64,000 nt of DNA from Firmicutes bacterium CAG:24053_14 (GCA_001916715.1 MNSZ01000064.1:62001-126000); one strand, 5' to 3'; shown: positions 8,922-18,692, counted from the first letter of the stretch. Numbers and translations: made by a program. Notes: generated by a model not told the origin, from the letters alone.

Positions 8922-8929
8922 GCCGTACC

Positions 8930-9664
8930 TCACTCAGTCTCGCACAGATCCAGGCGTATGTAGCTGTCGCCGTTGTCGCCCCACGAGAACGCTTCCTTTT
9001 CAAAGGACATGTTAATATCGTAGGTTACATCGGAATACTGACGGGAATGGGCATAGTATTGCTCCTCAATACCGGGGTCCTGCTCAATATATCCGTAGTC
9101 TGTCATTTTAAACGTACCGTCGCCCTCGCCCTCGAACAGCTCCCATTCGCCGTTTTCATCGATAGATATGTAGCTGGTGGAGTAGGGAGAGCCGTTGAGA
9201 CACCATGTGTTTGCAATGTCGGCAAAATATCCGTCGGTCCTGGGAGCGGGAGTGTCCATGACGAAAGTGCCGAAGGACTCGATGGTCATGCCATCGGTGC
9301 CGCCGCTGACCTGATAGGCCTTGCCGTCATTTTCGTTGAAGAAATAGATGTAGGCATATTCCGTAACGTTCTGCGCGTTGCCGGCGGCTACTATGTCGTA
9401 GCCATTGTACAGGGTGAAGTACAGGCCGCTGTCAATTGCCTCGACCTCGAGCGCATCGCACACGTCGCTGTCGGAAGCGGCCCATAGGCCGAGATACTCG
9501 TTGTAGCTGCTGTCGTACGCAGCCGCAGAATCGTAAGCTGCGTCCTCTATGACAGCCGGCGCTCTGTAATCATCGTCGCTGCTGTCGTCGTTTCCGCAGG
9601 CTGTAATGGCCAAGCACATAAGCAGCGCCATTATAAGCACCAGATACTTGTTAAGGCTTTTCAT
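8930..9664 (-). CDS. lipoprotein of unknown function
   Basis: 244 residues with signal peptide and lipobox LAITAC, then a very acidic linker (GNDDSSDDDYR). The rest is made of short beta-like segments with Trp and Tyr (YNEYLGLWAASDSD, NTWCLNGSPYSTSYISI). Such repeats occur in lipocalin-like lipoproteins of clostridia, but no family is certain. AGGAGA stands before the ATG. It is probably cotranscribed with the following lipoprotein and DUF3137 genes. Confidence 0.7.
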   Translation of the reverse strand: MKSLNKYLVLIMALLMCLAITACGNDDSSDDDYRAPAVIEDAAYDSAAAYDSSYNEYLGLWAASDSDVCDALEVEAIDSGLYFTLYNGYDIVAAGNAQNVTEYAYIYFFNENDGKAYQVSGGTDGMTIESFGTFVMDTPAPRTDGYFADIANTWCLNGSPYSTSYISIDENGEWELFEGEGDGTFKMTDYGYIEQDPGIEEQYYAHSRQYSDVTYDINMSFEKEAFSWGDNGDSYIRLDLCETE

Positions 9665-9695
9665 TTTATTCTCTCCTTATGATTTTAATTATTCT

Positions 9696-9929
9696 TTACT
9701 GCTCTGCCATGGATAAGATCTCATCATGACTGAGCTCCACATTCCCAAAGCGGATGAAAATGCCGTTTGTAACGGCGCTGTTCCACACCTCGGGGTTTGC
9801 CAGTGGGCGGAAGCGGAGCTTGTCCAGATATCGGCTCATGTCCAGAAGCAGACGGCTGCCGGTCACAAAATCAACCTGCAAAACATTATCCTTCAGCGGC
9901 GTGACGGCTGATATATATTTCCGGGTCAA
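9696..9929 (-). CDS. DUF2442 small protein
   Basis: 77 residues if started at the TTG at 9929, which has a perfect AAAGGAGG 8 nt upstream. That ribosome site lies inside the longer ATG-started frame (9962), which argues for the TTG. The sequence (ISAVTPLKDNVLQVDFVTGSRLLLDM, then LANPEVWNSAVTNGIFIRFG) fits DUF2442, small proteins often found with mobile or toxin-related genes and of unknown role. It stands alone between the lipoproteins and the LuxR regulator. Confidence 0.65.
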   Translation of the reverse strand: MTRKYISAVTPLKDNVLQVDFVTGSRLLLDMSRYLDKLRFRPLANPEVWNSAVTNGIFIRFGNVELSHDEILSMAEQ

Positions 9930-9960
9930 ATGCCAGTCCTCCTTTCGGCTCAAAAAAGGC

Positions 9961-9996
9961 AAAAAAAGTCCACCGTACAGCTATTGTACGGCGGAC
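9961..9996 (-). terminator. terminator of the LuxR-family regulator gene
   Basis: On the minus strand GTCCGCCGTACA pairs with TGTACGGTGGAC and is followed by T7. It lies 27 nt after the stop of the minus-strand regulator. Confidence 0.85.
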
Positions 9997-10022
9997 AATA
10001 AAAAATAACCATTCACCAAAGG

Positions 10023-12518
10023 TTAGAAGTTTTGCTGCATAAGCTCCGAAAGCTGCTTTCTTTTTGTTCTCGTATCGCCCTGTATGCCGAGCTTTGAGTA
10101 TATCTGCTTCATATATTGCTTGACGCTGCCCTCGGAGAGAAACAGCTTTTCGGCGATCTCGCGGTTACTCAGCCGCCTGATCGTAAGAGCCGCGATCTCG
10201 TATTCGCGATCTGTCAGCGCGGCAAACTCTGCCGGGCGAGAGCCAGCGCCCGGCGCGGCTTTTTTGCGAGCCGACATAGCCTCACCGAGCCGCACGATGC
10301 TGCCGATAAGCTCCGGCTGACCGGAGCAGTCATGAAGCGCAGACTCAATATAAGAATAGTTTTCAACAAACGGGATAATTATTCCGTCGGGCGCGGCGTC
10401 GTCGAGTGCCTTGCCGAGAAGCCTGCATGCCTCGTCGTGCTTGCCGAGTGACTCATATGCTGCGGCGGTCTGGAGCCTGACATGCAGCGCGACCAATGCA
10501 TAGTGCATCGCTTCGCAGACGGCAAGCTGCCCCTCGCTGCGGCCGATGACCTTCGCGTATGCGCCTTGGGCGAGAAGCACCTGATTTTCGATCATCTCCG
10601 CCATGGGCTTACCCGGCGCGAGAATGCTTATCGACGAGAGCCTGTGCGCGGCAAAAACCTCCGGTATGCGCTCTGCTTTGCCAAGCAGCGCGTGATAGTA
10701 GGCGCTTGCCGCGTCAAGAATGTTGAGCCACGCGGCGTTATGCTGCCGCAGAAGCTGCTCGCGGCGCTGCTCAAAGGTGTATCTCATTTCAACATCCGCG
10801 CACAGCGACAGCCTCCATGCGAGAAAATCGCAGCAGAGCGCCATGTTCTCCTGCCCGTTGCCCTCTATCCGGGCGTATGCACTTTCAAGCTCGATGTGCG
10901 CGTCGGTAAAGCGCCCCTGCGCAAAGGCGGACTCGGCGCGCATGATCTTTTCGGCGCCCTGACCGTGTCCGTCGGTTATCTTGTAGTAATGCGGCATGCA
11001 CTCGTCCATATCGGCAAGCTCACTTTGCATTTTTCCCGGTGCGCGATGGAACATCATAAGCACCGACGGAGAGCCGAAGGTCCAGCCGCCGCTTTTGTGT
11101 ATGCTGATCGCAATGCGCGACATTTGCGAGCTGGCGCTGCGGTGCAGGCGGCTCATTGCGCTTATGTCGTTGTAGCTTAAAAAGCTCATGATAAGGTCGC
11201 ACTCGCCCAGAAGATTTCCGCGCTCGGCCTCGCTCAGCTCGCCGTTATCGTCAATGGCCGAAAGCAGCAGCGCTTTAAGCTCCAGCATCTTCGGTATCTG
11301 CCGCCAGTTGAACATGCTGCGCATCAGCACGAGTATCGACAGCGGATGCCTCTTAAGAACGTCAACGGGGCAATCTTCAATGCCGGACAGCACGCGCTGC
11401 GGATCGAGCGATGCAAGCAGAATACCGGCATCCTTCTGCACAACGCGCAGCAGGGAGTCGAAGTCTCCGCATTTTCTGTAAGACGACATGGCGTGCAGAT
11501 ACTGCCGCCGACTTTCGTACCATGAGCCGAAGCGCTGCAAATAAAGCTCCTGCTTTTGCTTTGGCAGCAATAAAAACGTTCGCTCGGCGCACTCCTTCAT
11601 CATGTGGTGGAAGCGATATGTCACGCCGTCCGGCAGGCATTTTACAAATGCGTTCTGCGCCGTGAGCAAGTCAAGAAGCTCCTGCGCATCGCCGTTATCG
11701 GTCACAAATCGCGCCATCTCGGCGGTGAACTCGTCGGCAAGACCCATCACCGCCAAAAGCTCGCGCTGCCTTTCGGGCAGGGGATCTACCATGGCGGCAG
11801 TAAACATGGCGTATATATCCGAATCGCGGTCGGGCAGCGAGCCTCGCTCGGAGAGCGTGCGCAGATTGAGGTACACGGCGGAAAACCACCCCTCGCTGGA
11901 ATACAGCAGACTGTCGATCTGCTCGTCGGAAAGCTCGGTGCCGCAGCGATGCGCGTAAACTGCAAGCTCCGTGTGGTTTAAGCGAAGCTGCTCGACACCT
12001 ATCTGATAGACTCGGCTTCCGAGCCGCACGATATCGGCGGCCGGCAGGAAGCGGTCGCGGCTTGCTACGATCAGATGCACGTTTTCTGGCAAACGGTTTG
12101 CAAGCGTGCACAGAAACGCGGAAGCGCGGTCATCTGTGAGCAGGTGAAAATCATCAATAAAAATGTAGCAGGCATTTTCCCCGGTAAGCTCATGACACAG
12201 GCCGTCTGCCAGAATTCCGCCGCCGACGGCGCCCGTCGGGCAGTCATAATCTCGCAGAAAATATAGCCCGGCGCGGGCAAACGCGTCCTGAACGCTTTTC
12301 CAGAAGATCATGAGGTTGCCGGAATACACGCTTATGCGGATGATCCGAACAGTCTCGGCCTTTGCACGCTGCTCAAGAAACCAGCTGACGGCAGTCGTTT
12401 TGCCGTAGCCCATCGGAGCGACCACCGTGGTCATGCGGCAGCGCGATATGGGCCGCAGGCTCTCCTGCAAGCGCTCGGATATGTAGATCGTGTTCAAGCT
12501 CCACTTTTGCTTCGGCAT
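10023..12518 (-). CDS. MalT-like LuxR-family transcriptional regulator
   Basis: 831 residues. An N-terminal STAND-type ATPase has Walker A APMGYGKTTAV at about 34-44 and an IFIDDFHLL Walker B-like strand. A long helical TPR-like middle follows, and a C-terminal LuxR helix-turn-helix (LTDREYEIAALTIRRLSNREIAEKLFL...VKQYMKQIYSKLG). Family members such as MalT bind ATP and an inducer, oligomerise and activate catabolic operons. The ATG at 12518 is chosen because AAAGGAG lies 6 nt before it; the upstream ATG has none. It is single-gene and divergent from fhs. The inducer and targets are unknown. Confidence 0.9.
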   Translation of the reverse strand: MPKQKWSLNTIYISERLQESLRPISRCRMTTVVAPMGYGKTTAVSWFLEQRAKAETVRIIRISVYSGNLMIFWKSVQDAFARAGLYFLRDYDCPTGAVGGGILADGLCHELTGENACYIFIDDFHLLTDDRASAFLCTLANRLPENVHLIVASRDRFLPAADIVRLGSRVYQIGVEQLRLNHTELAVYAHRCGTELSDEQIDSLLYSSEGWFSAVYLNLRTLSERGSLPDRDSDIYAMFTAAMVDPLPERQRELLAVMGLADEFTAEMARFVTDNGDAQELLDLLTAQNAFVKCLPDGVTYRFHHMMKECAERTFLLLPKQKQELYLQRFGSWYESRRQYLHAMSSYRKCGDFDSLLRVVQKDAGILLASLDPQRVLSGIEDCPVDVLKRHPLSILVLMRSMFNWRQIPKMLELKALLLSAIDDNGELSEAERGNLLGECDLIMSFLSYNDISAMSRLHRSASSQMSRIAISIHKSGGWTFGSPSVLMMFHRAPGKMQSELADMDECMPHYYKITDGHGQGAEKIMRAESAFAQGRFTDAHIELESAYARIEGNGQENMALCCDFLAWRLSLCADVEMRYTFEQRREQLLRQHNAAWLNILDAASAYYHALLGKAERIPEVFAAHRLSSISILAPGKPMAEMIENQVLLAQGAYAKVIGRSEGQLAVCEAMHYALVALHVRLQTAAAYESLGKHDEACRLLGKALDDAAPDGIIIPFVENYSYIESALHDCSGQPELIGSIVRLGEAMSARKKAAPGAGSRPAEFAALTDREYEIAALTIRRLSNREIAEKLFLSEGSVKQYMKQIYSKLGIQGDTRTKRKQLSELMQQNF

Positions 12519-12599
12519 GGCAAACTCCTTTGTATCAATGCCAAATATTATATAGGAATGCGTGCCGCAGCGCAAGACGCGATAAGGCGCTTGTGGCTG

Positions 12600-12626
12600 T
12601 TCAAAAGCTTATTTTTGTGCTATAAT
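12600..12626 (+). promoter_or_regulatory. promoter of fhs
   Basis: TTCAAA (12600-12605), a 15-nt spacer, then an extended -10 TGC-TATAAT (12618-12626). RNA would start near 12633, leaving a leader of only about 25 nt and no room for a riboswitch. Confidence 0.6.
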
Positions 12627-12658
12627 ACTCTGAAACACCGAAAAAAAGGAGGGGTTTA

Positions 12659-14335
12659 ATGGACAGAAAACGGGATATTGAGATCGCACAGAGCTGCCGT
12701 ATGAGCCCTATTGAGGATATAGCCGGAAAAATCGGCATAGGTGAGCAGTGGCTCGAGTGCTACGGAAAATATAAGGCCAAGGTCGATCTCGGCTATCTTG
12801 GCGATAACAAAAATGCCGACGGCAAGCTCATTCTTGTTACGGCCATAACGCCGACACCGGCAGGCGAGGGCAAGACCACGACTGCTATAGGTCTTGCCGA
12901 TGGCTTGCGTAAGATCGGCAAAAATGCGGCCGCTGCACTGCGCGAGCCGTCGCTTGGCCCCGTGTTCGGAATAAAGGGCGGCGCATGCGGCGGAGGCTAC
13001 GCGCAGATAGTGCCAATGGAGGATATAAATCTGCATTTCACCGGCGATATCCACGCCATCGGCGCGGCGAACAATCTGCTTGCCGCGATGATAGATAACC
13101 ACATCATGCACGGAAACGCCCTCGATATAGACACGAAAAGAATAACCTGGCGCAGATGCGTCGATATGAACGACCGGCAGCTCAGGTATATCCGCGACGG
13201 CCTCGGCGGCGAAAAGGACGGGGTAGAGCGCGACGACGGCTTTGATATCACCGTTGCGAGCGAAATTATGGCCATACTCTGCCTTGCCGAGTCCGCTGCC
13301 GACCTTAAAGCGCGTCTTGCGCGCATCGTCATCGGATATGATACGCAAAATCGCCCCGTAACGTGCAGCAGGCTCAAGGCTCAGGGCGCCATGGCGGCAC
13401 TTTTGAAGGACGCTATAAAGCCCAACATAGTGCAGACGCTTGAGGGAACTCCGGCGTTTGTCCACGGCGGCCCGTTTGCGAATATCGCCCACGGCTGCAA
13501 CTCGGTGCTGGCAACGCGCATGGCGCTGAAGGCCGCCGATTATGCCGTGACGGAGGCCGGCTTCGGCGCAGACCTCGGCGCGGAAAAATTCCTTGATATT
13601 AAATGCAGAGCATCGGGCCTGCGCCCGGCTGCGGTGGTAGTCGTCGCAACGGTCAGAGCGCTGAAAATGCACGGCGGACTGGATAAGTCGCAGCTTGACG
13701 CCGAGGATCTTGCCGCACTCGAAAGGGGAATACCCAATCTCCTGCGCCATGTCCGCAATATCAAAAACGTGTATCATCTGCCGTGCGTCGTTGCGCTCAA
13801 CCGCTTCCCGACGGATACCGAGGCAGAGCTTAAGCTCGTCGAGGAAAAGTGCGCGCAGCTTGACACGGACATTGTACTTGCCGAGGTGTGGGCGCACGGC
13901 GGCGAGGGCGGAAAAGAGCTTGCCGAGGCGGTCGTTCGCCTCTGCGAGGAGGATAACTCCGGCTTTAGCTTCTGCTATGAGGATGAGCTTGGCATTGAAG
14001 ATAAGATCAGCGCCGTTGTCAGGAAAATTTACGGCGGCAGAGGCGCCGTCCTTTTGCCGGAAGCAAAAAAACAGGCAGAGCACCTTACTGCACTGGGCTT
14101 CGGCAAACTGCCCGTGTGCATAGCAAAAACGCAAAGCAGCTTTTCCGACGATGCGAAAAAGCTCGGCGCGCCGGAGGACTTCACCGTGACCGTTCGGCAG
14201 ATAAAGGTCAGCGCCGGAGCGGGGTTTACGGTCGCGCTTGCAGGCAATATTATGACCATGCCCGGCCTGCCGAGCGTACCGGCGGCCGAGGGCATAGATA
14301 TCGACGATAACGGAAGGATAACGGGACTTTTCTGA
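12659..14335 (+). CDS. fhs: formate--tetrahydrofolate ligase
   Basis: Makes 10-formyl-THF from formate, THF and ATP, the entry of formate into the one-carbon pool. 558 residues, full length. The family signature [24 protein letters not shown] holds the P-loop (about residues 60-83). [21 protein letters not shown] and [14 protein letters not shown] are also present. GGAGGGG precedes the ATG. The next gene overlaps its stop as TGATG. In an anaerobe with corrinoid methyltransferases in the same region it supplies folate-bound carbon for purines and methyl metabolism. Confidence 0.97.
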   Translation: MDRKRDIEIAQSCRMSPIEDIAGKIGIGEQWLECYGKYKAKVDLGYLGDNKNADGKLILVTAITPTPAGEGKTTTAIGLADGLRKIGKNAAAALREPSLGPVFGIKGGACGGGYAQIVPMEDINLHFTGDIHAIGAANNLLAAMIDNHIMHGNALDIDTKRITWRRCVDMNDRQLRYIRDGLGGEKDGVERDDGFDITVASEIMAILCLAESAADLKARLARIVIGYDTQNRPVTCSRLKAQGAMAALLKDAIKPNIVQTLEGTPAFVHGGPFANIAHGCNSVLATRMALKAADYAVTEAGFGADLGAEKFLDIKCRASGLRPAAVVVVATVRALKMHGGLDKSQLDAEDLAALERGIPNLLRHVRNIKNVYHLPCVVALNRFPTDTEAELKLVEEKCAQLDTDIVLAEVWAHGGEGGKELAEAVVRLCEEDNSGFSFCYEDELGIEDKISAVVRKIYGGRGAVLLPEAKKQAEHLTALGFGKLPVCIAKTQSSFSDDAKKLGAPEDFTVTVRQIKVSAGAGFTVALAGNIMTMPGLPSVPAAEGIDIDDNGRITGLF

Positions 14336-15009
14336 TGGACTTTAGCAGAATGCTCGGCTATACCGAGGCGCTGAGCAAAAATAACGACAGAACGTGGTTT
14401 CATGATAACCACAGGCAGTACGAGCAGGCACAGGAGGATTTCCTCATGGTACTGGATGTGATGAAGTTTGTTCTCGCAAAGGACGCACCGCAGATCGGCG
14501 ACGAGCTTTTGTTTGAAAATCCGAAGAACTTCATGTACCGCATACCGCGCGACATGCGCTACAGCAAAAACAAAACGCCGTATAATCCGGCGTTCAGGGC
14601 GTATTTATCGCCGCACAAAAAGGACTTTCTGCCGCTTTCGTACTATATCCACATAAGTCATGAGCGCTGCATCCTTGAAACCGGCGCGTGGCCGTGGGAG
14701 ACAAAGCAGCTAAACCGACTGCGCGAGTATATAGCCTATAACTACGAGGAGCTTGACGCGATATGTGCCGAAAACGGCCTCATGGTTTTCGGCGAGCAGC
14801 TCAAGCGCACACCGCGCGGCTATGAGCCCGACCACCCGGCGGCGGATTGGCTCAGGTATAAATTCTGGCTCACGGAATACAGCTTTACACCCGATGATCT
14901 GCGCGATCTTGACGTATTCGCGGAAGCGGCCGGAGCCGCCGTTAGGAGATTTGAACCGTTCAGGAAGTTTCTCATGGGCGCGTTTGATGACAGAATTTAC
15001 GATGAATAA
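14335..15009 (+). CDS. DUF2461 / TIGR02453 family protein
   Basis: 224 residues. The N-terminal half (NNDRTWFHDNHRQYEQAQEDF, then FMYRIPRDMRYSKNKTPYNP) is the TIGR02453 signature. The structure and role of the family are not established. It overlaps the fhs stop by one base, so it is translationally coupled, although no functional link with folate is known. A terminator follows 5 nt after the stop. Confidence 0.85.
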   Translation: MDFSRMLGYTEALSKNNDRTWFHDNHRQYEQAQEDFLMVLDVMKFVLAKDAPQIGDELLFENPKNFMYRIPRDMRYSKNKTPYNPAFRAYLSPHKKDFLPLSYYIHISHERCILETGAWPWETKQLNRLREYIAYNYEELDAICAENGLMVFGEQLKRTPRGYEPDHPAADWLRYKFWLTEYSFTPDDLRDLDVFAEAAGAAVRRFEPFRKFLMGAFDDRIYDE

Positions 15010-15013
15010 CGAA

Positions 15014-15041
15014 AAACCGGCATTCAAATGAATGCCGGTTT
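15014..15041. terminator. bidirectional terminator
   Basis: AAACCGGCATTC pairs with GAATGCCGGTTT between converging genes, with A/T tracts on both sides. Confidence 0.8.
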
Positions 15042-15055
15042 AATATTATGTAAAC

Positions 15056-15769
15056 CTATATCATAAACACGTCGCCGTGCTTGTACGGACTGCCGTGGCT
15101 TGCCGTTGCCCATGCCTCGAACGTAACCTTATCGCGCACGGCCATGCCGGAAAGCCGGTCGATGCCAAGCGCTTTAAGCTCCGGACACAGCGGAGTTGTA
15201 GGCCCGATGATTATGCTAACTGCGTTTTTTGAAAGCTCCAGCAGCCGGGGAAGAGTTTTGTTTATAGCGGCGCTCGCCGTCATGATAACGATATCGCTTT
15301 CGGGAAGAATATACTCGCAGGCCGAATCCGGATAGTCGCCCGGCTTGGGGTCACGCTCGATTATGTAAACCTCGCTTGCGCCCTTGAGCGCGTCGGGCTG
15401 AAGCACGAGGTGCCCGATGAGGGCGACTTTTTTGCCCTCGGTGGAAAAGCCCTGGGTACAGCTTTTGTCAAAGCCGCAGCGCGCACTAAGCTTATCCAGG
15501 CGCTCTTCGGTGTTATAAAATGCGTTTATCACAGCCATCGCCTCGGACGCCTCGAGAAGGTTCCACGATCGCACGGCCTCCGCCGCCTTGCGCGCGGTGA
15601 GACCCTCAAGCGTCGGGAACATGCGCTCGCGGCTTTGCAGCTTATCGTGCAGCGCAATGCCGTATCGACCGTCGCTCAGCTCGGCGGCGATCCACGATCT
15701 TGTGTGAATTATACGCGAAACATATATCTCGGCGGAAATTCCGTCAATTAAAATATCATAGTAATCCAT
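15056..15769 (-). CDS. DUF4213/DUF364 Rossmann-like protein
   Basis: 237 residues. The N-terminal part (YGIALHDKLQSRERMFPTL, LTARKAAEAVRSWNLLEASEAMAVINAFYN) matches DUF4213. The C-terminal part (VALIGHLV, VYIIERDPKPGDYPDSACEYILPESDIVIMTASAAINKTLPRLLE) matches DUF364, a putative heavy-metal-chelating Rossmann domain found in molybdenum or iron-chelate loci. The biochemical role is unproven. The gene carries one copy of the over-represented 10-mer (15361) and another copy just after its stop (15046). Confidence 0.85.
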   Translation of the reverse strand: MDYYDILIDGISAEIYVSRIIHTRSWIAAELSDGRYGIALHDKLQSRERMFPTLEGLTARKAAEAVRSWNLLEASEAMAVINAFYNTEERLDKLSARCGFDKSCTQGFSTEGKKVALIGHLVLQPDALKGASEVYIIERDPKPGDYPDSACEYILPESDIVIMTASAAINKTLPRLLELSKNAVSIIIGPTTPLCPELKALGIDRLSGMAVRDKVTFEAWATASHGSPYKHGDVFMI

Positions 15770-15800
15770 ATTCAGCCCTCCACAGCCATTATATCACCGC

Positions 15801-15830
15801 TTGCGCCGGTATAGCAAGTGATGCTATAAT
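15801..15830 (+). promoter_or_regulatory. promoter of tatD
   Basis: TTGCGC, an 18-nt spacer, and TGC-TATAAT (extended -10, TATAAT at 15825-15830). The start point would be about 15837, just before the GGAGG ribosome site. Confidence 0.5.
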
Positions 15831-15854
15831 TATAATGTGACGGAGGTAAGATAA

Positions 15855-16622
15855 ATGATATTTGACACCCATGCGCATTACGACAGCGGCGCGTTCAACG
15901 CCGACCGCTTTGACATACTCGCGTCCATGCCGGAGAAAAACGTCGGTCTGATCGTCGATCCGGGCTGCGACCTTGAAAGCAGCCGCGCCGCGATAGCTCT
16001 TGCGGAAAAATACGACTTTGTGTACGCCGCCGTCGGCTGGCACCCGGAGGATATGGATAAGCTTACCGACGAGGGCTTTGACGAAATGATAAAGCTCATG
16101 CACCACCCGAAATGTGTTGCCGTCGGCGAGATAGGGCTTGATTACTATTGGGATGCCGAGCATAAGGACGAGCAGAAAGCGCTGTTTATCCGCCAGATCG
16201 AGCTTGCACTTGAGCTTGATAAGCCCGTCATCGTCCACGACCGTGAGGCGCACGGCGACAGCTTTGATATCGTCAGCCGCTATCCCGAACTGAGAGGCGT
16301 GTTCCACTGCTATTCCGGAAGTGCGGAGATGGCCGCCGAGCTTTTAAAGCGCGGCTGGTATCTCGGCTTTGACGGGCCGATAACCTATAAAAACGCGCGC
16401 AAGGCGCTTGAGGTGCTCCAAATGTGTCCGCTCGAGCGCATGGTCATCGAGACGGACAGTCCGTATCTCACGCCGGTCCCGAACCGCGGCAAGCGCAACG
16501 ATTCGTCGAACCTGAAATATGTCATCGACAAAATTGCCGAGGTCAAGGGCGTGAGCGCATCCGAGGTCGAGCGCGCCACGTTTGAAAACGGCAAAAAGCT
16601 TTACGGTATGGAGGATATGTGA
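15855..16622 (+). CDS. tatD: TatD-family metal-dependent DNase
   Basis: 255 residues, TIM-barrel amidohydrolase fold. Metal ligands are visible: DTHAH at residues 4-8, the Glu in AVGEIGLDYYWD (about 95), HDREAH, HCYSG and ETDSPYLTP. TatD enzymes are 3'-5' exonucleases or deoxyribonucleases involved in DNA repair and turnover. GGAGG lies before the ATG. It overlaps the phosphatase gene downstream. Confidence 0.93.
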   Translation: MIFDTHAHYDSGAFNADRFDILASMPEKNVGLIVDPGCDLESSRAAIALAEKYDFVYAAVGWHPEDMDKLTDEGFDEMIKLMHHPKCVAVGEIGLDYYWDAEHKDEQKALFIRQIELALELDKPVIVHDREAHGDSFDIVSRYPELRGVFHCYSGSAEMAAELLKRGWYLGFDGPITYKNARKALEVLQMCPLERMVIETDSPYLTPVPNRGKRNDSSNLKYVIDKIAEVKGVSASEVERATFENGKKLYGMEDM

Positions 16623-17437
16623 TGTACGAGCCAAAGATAATACTGAGCGGCGCGCCGAACGCGCGCGACCTCGGCGGAATCGAAACAAAGGACGGCAGAA
16701 CACTCAAATACGGCCGGCTTATCCGCAGCGGAATGCTCTCTCGCCTTGACGATAACGATATGGCATATCTCAAAAACGCCGGACTGCGCACCGTTGTTGA
16801 CTTTAGAACCGCAGCCGAGCGCATGCAGAAGCCGGATAGACTGCCCGAAGGCACAGAGTACATAATCTGCCCGATACTTGAAGATAAAGCCGAGGGCATA
16901 ACTCGCGATAAGCCCGAGACCGAGGACGAGGAGGCGCAGCGCACGGTGAAAATGGCGCAGAGGCTCATGGCACGCGATCCGGACGGCGCAGCGCAGATGC
17001 GTTCGCTGTATCCGATCATGGTGTCGGTCGAGCACTCGGTGCAGCATTACAGGAAATTCTTTGAGATACTCCTGCGCCATGAGGAAGGCGCGCTGCTGTA
17101 TCACTGCACCATGGGTAAGGACAGGGTAGGCACGGCAACGGCGCTGATCCTCTCGGCTCTCGGCGTGCCGCGCGAGACGATCTATGCCGACTATCTTATA
17201 ACGCGCGACCGCTGTGCTCCGGGAACGGAGAAGCTCGTCAATAACTGCAAAAGATACACCGACGATGCCAAAACGCTGAAGTTTATCCGCATGATAGATA
17301 CCGTGCAGGAGGATTTCCTCGACGCGGCCTTGGATACGATAGATGAGCTTCACGGCGGCATGGAGAGCTTTCTGCGCGATCAGATGTCGCTTGACGATGA
17401 AAAACTCAAACGCCTCGAGGAGCTGTATCTGGAGTGA
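16622..17437 (+). CDS. tyrosine-protein phosphatase (DSP/PTP-like)
   Basis: 271 residues. The N-terminal NARDLGGIETKDGRTLKYGRL and the active-site loop HCTMGKDRVG (C-x5-R) place it in the bacterial Y_phosphatase3 group, which dephosphorylates phosphotyrosine or phosphoinositides. The ATG at 16622 overlaps the tatD stop (TGATG) and has GGAGG 7 nt upstream; a GTG 3 nt earlier is possible. Presumed cytoplasmic. Substrate unknown. A strong terminator follows. Confidence 0.9.
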   Translation: MYEPKIILSGAPNARDLGGIETKDGRTLKYGRLIRSGMLSRLDDNDMAYLKNAGLRTVVDFRTAAERMQKPDRLPEGTEYIICPILEDKAEGITRDKPETEDEEAQRTVKMAQRLMARDPDGAAQMRSLYPIMVSVEHSVQHYRKFFEILLRHEEGALLYHCTMGKDRVGTATALILSALGVPRETIYADYLITRDRCAPGTEKLVNNCKRYTDDAKTLKFIRMIDTVQEDFLDAALDTIDELHGGMESFLRDQMSLDDEKLKRLEELYLE

Positions 17438-17446
17438 ATGATGAAA

Positions 17447-17476
17447 AACCGGCGCAGGCCTTTGCCTGCGCCGGTT
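17447..17476. terminator. bidirectional terminator
   Basis: AACCGGCGCAGGC pairs with GCCTGCGCCGGTT. It separates the phosphatase gene from the converging kinase-like gene, whose stop lies at its edge. Confidence 0.75.
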
Positions 17477-18549
17477 CAGTCTTCGAGAAATTCGGAATAG
17501 CAGTCGAGCGTCAGACAGCCGGAGAGCTGCGTGAGCAGGCACTGCATATCGGAGCTGTTGTATTCGTTATCCGGCGCGGAAAGGTTTTTTCCTGCCGGTA
17601 TGTCATACGAGAGCATTGCTCGCACACATGTGCCCTTGCCCTCGCCGCGGCTTTCGATGATAAGCGCACCATTGTGCAGCTGCGCGATGCTCTTGGCAAC
17701 GGCAAGACCTATGCCGCTTCCTGCCGGGCGCGAAAGGCTGTCGCGCTGCTTGTATTTTCCGAAAACGGTGGACAGCTCATCGGGAGGGATGCCCGCGCCG
17801 TTATCGTCAACGCAGACTATAAGGTTTTTGTCCGTCCTCAGCAGCGAGACGGCGATCCTGCCGCCGCGGCTGCAGCTTGCTATGCCGTTTGACAGAAGGT
17901 TGAGCACCAGCTGACTGATAAGTGCCCGGTCTGCGACAAGGCGAACATGTTCCTCGGAGCTGAACGTTATGCTTATATTCTGCTTCTGCGTGAGAAGGTT
18001 CACGGTGTCGATCATATTTCTGAAAAGCTCGGTCATATCGATCGGCTCGGGGCGGAAGGGAAGCGAGCCTTCCTCAATGCCGGAGAGCGTGCCGAGATTG
18101 TCCAAAGCGCGCTTTATGCGGTAATAGTTGCGGTTGAGCGTGCTGACGTATTCGCTGAGCTTGTCGTATGCAACGTCCTCGGCGATGACGGATATGCACG
18201 ATGCAGAAAATTTTATGTTCGACATGCACGAGCGCAGCGTGTCAAAAACGCTGTCGCTGGGTGAGGAGGAGAAACCGTCGCAGCTTATGACGTGGATGCG
18301 GTATCCGTTTGCCGAGCTTACTTTCACCGTGCAGCTTTTTTCGCCTATGAGCGCCGTCGTAACAAAGCTGTCTGCCTGGTTATTTGAAATGTGCGAGGGC
18401 ATGAGCATGTCCACGGGCTTTGACGTGAGGTCGGAGCCGGCAAGGCTGACTGCGGCAGGGTTCATGTACACTATTTTTCCGCGGCGCGACACCGCGACGG
18501 CTGTTTCGAGCATAGAGAATGCGGCGGACAAAAGTACGGAATCCGACAT
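17476..18549 (-). CDS. PAS-HATPase protein, histidine-kinase-like without the phospho-acceptor histidine
   Basis: 357 residues, no membrane segment. The N-terminus (about 10-50) is PAS-like (ETAVAVSRRGKIVYMNPAAVSL). Residues 105-165 form the two-helix region where HisKA lies, but the expected His position reads S-N111-I-K-F-S, with no His anywhere in the segment. The HATPase domain is intact: N box (LVLNLLSNGIAS), G1 (DDNGAGIPP), F-like loop and G2 (GSGIGLAVAKSI). No response regulator is adjacent. It may bind ATP and signal by contact or phosphotransfer to a partner, or the His may be displaced. The family assignment is firm; kinase activity is doubtful. Confidence 0.8.
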   Translation of the reverse strand: MSDSVLLSAAFSMLETAVAVSRRGKIVYMNPAAVSLAGSDLTSKPVDMLMPSHISNNQADSFVTTALIGEKSCTVKVSSANGYRIHVISCDGFSSSPSDSVFDTLRSCMSNIKFSASCISVIAEDVAYDKLSEYVSTLNRNYYRIKRALDNLGTLSGIEEGSLPFRPEPIDMTELFRNMIDTVNLLTQKQNISITFSSEEHVRLVADRALISQLVLNLLSNGIASCSRGGRIAVSLLRTDKNLIVCVDDNGAGIPPDELSTVFGKYKQRDSLSRPAGSGIGLAVAKSIAQLHNGALIIESRGEGKGTCVRAMLSYDIPAGKNLSAPDNEYNSSDMQCLLTQLSGCLTLDCYSEFLED

Positions 18550-18662
18550 TTATCTTCACCTCGTAAGTTTTTTCGGTACTATTCTATCAAAAACAAGCAA
18601 AATATACAATAGGCGGCCTCAAAAGGGCGATTTTTTAACGGATATTTGGCTGTATCGAAATA

Positions 18663-18692
18663 TTGATTTTTGAGCATAGTATATGTTACAAT
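18663..18692 (+). promoter_or_regulatory. promoter of gap
   Basis: TTGATT (18663-18668), 18-nt spacer, extended -10 TGT-TACAAT ending at 18692. The leader runs about 55 nt to a GGAGG site. Confidence 0.6.

Noticed and set aside
12540..12658. Possible folate riboswitch before fhs
   Set aside because: The promoter leaves only about 25 nt of leader, too short.
12656..14134. 492-codon frame antisense to fhs
   Set aside because: Covers the conserved fhs gene and has no family features.
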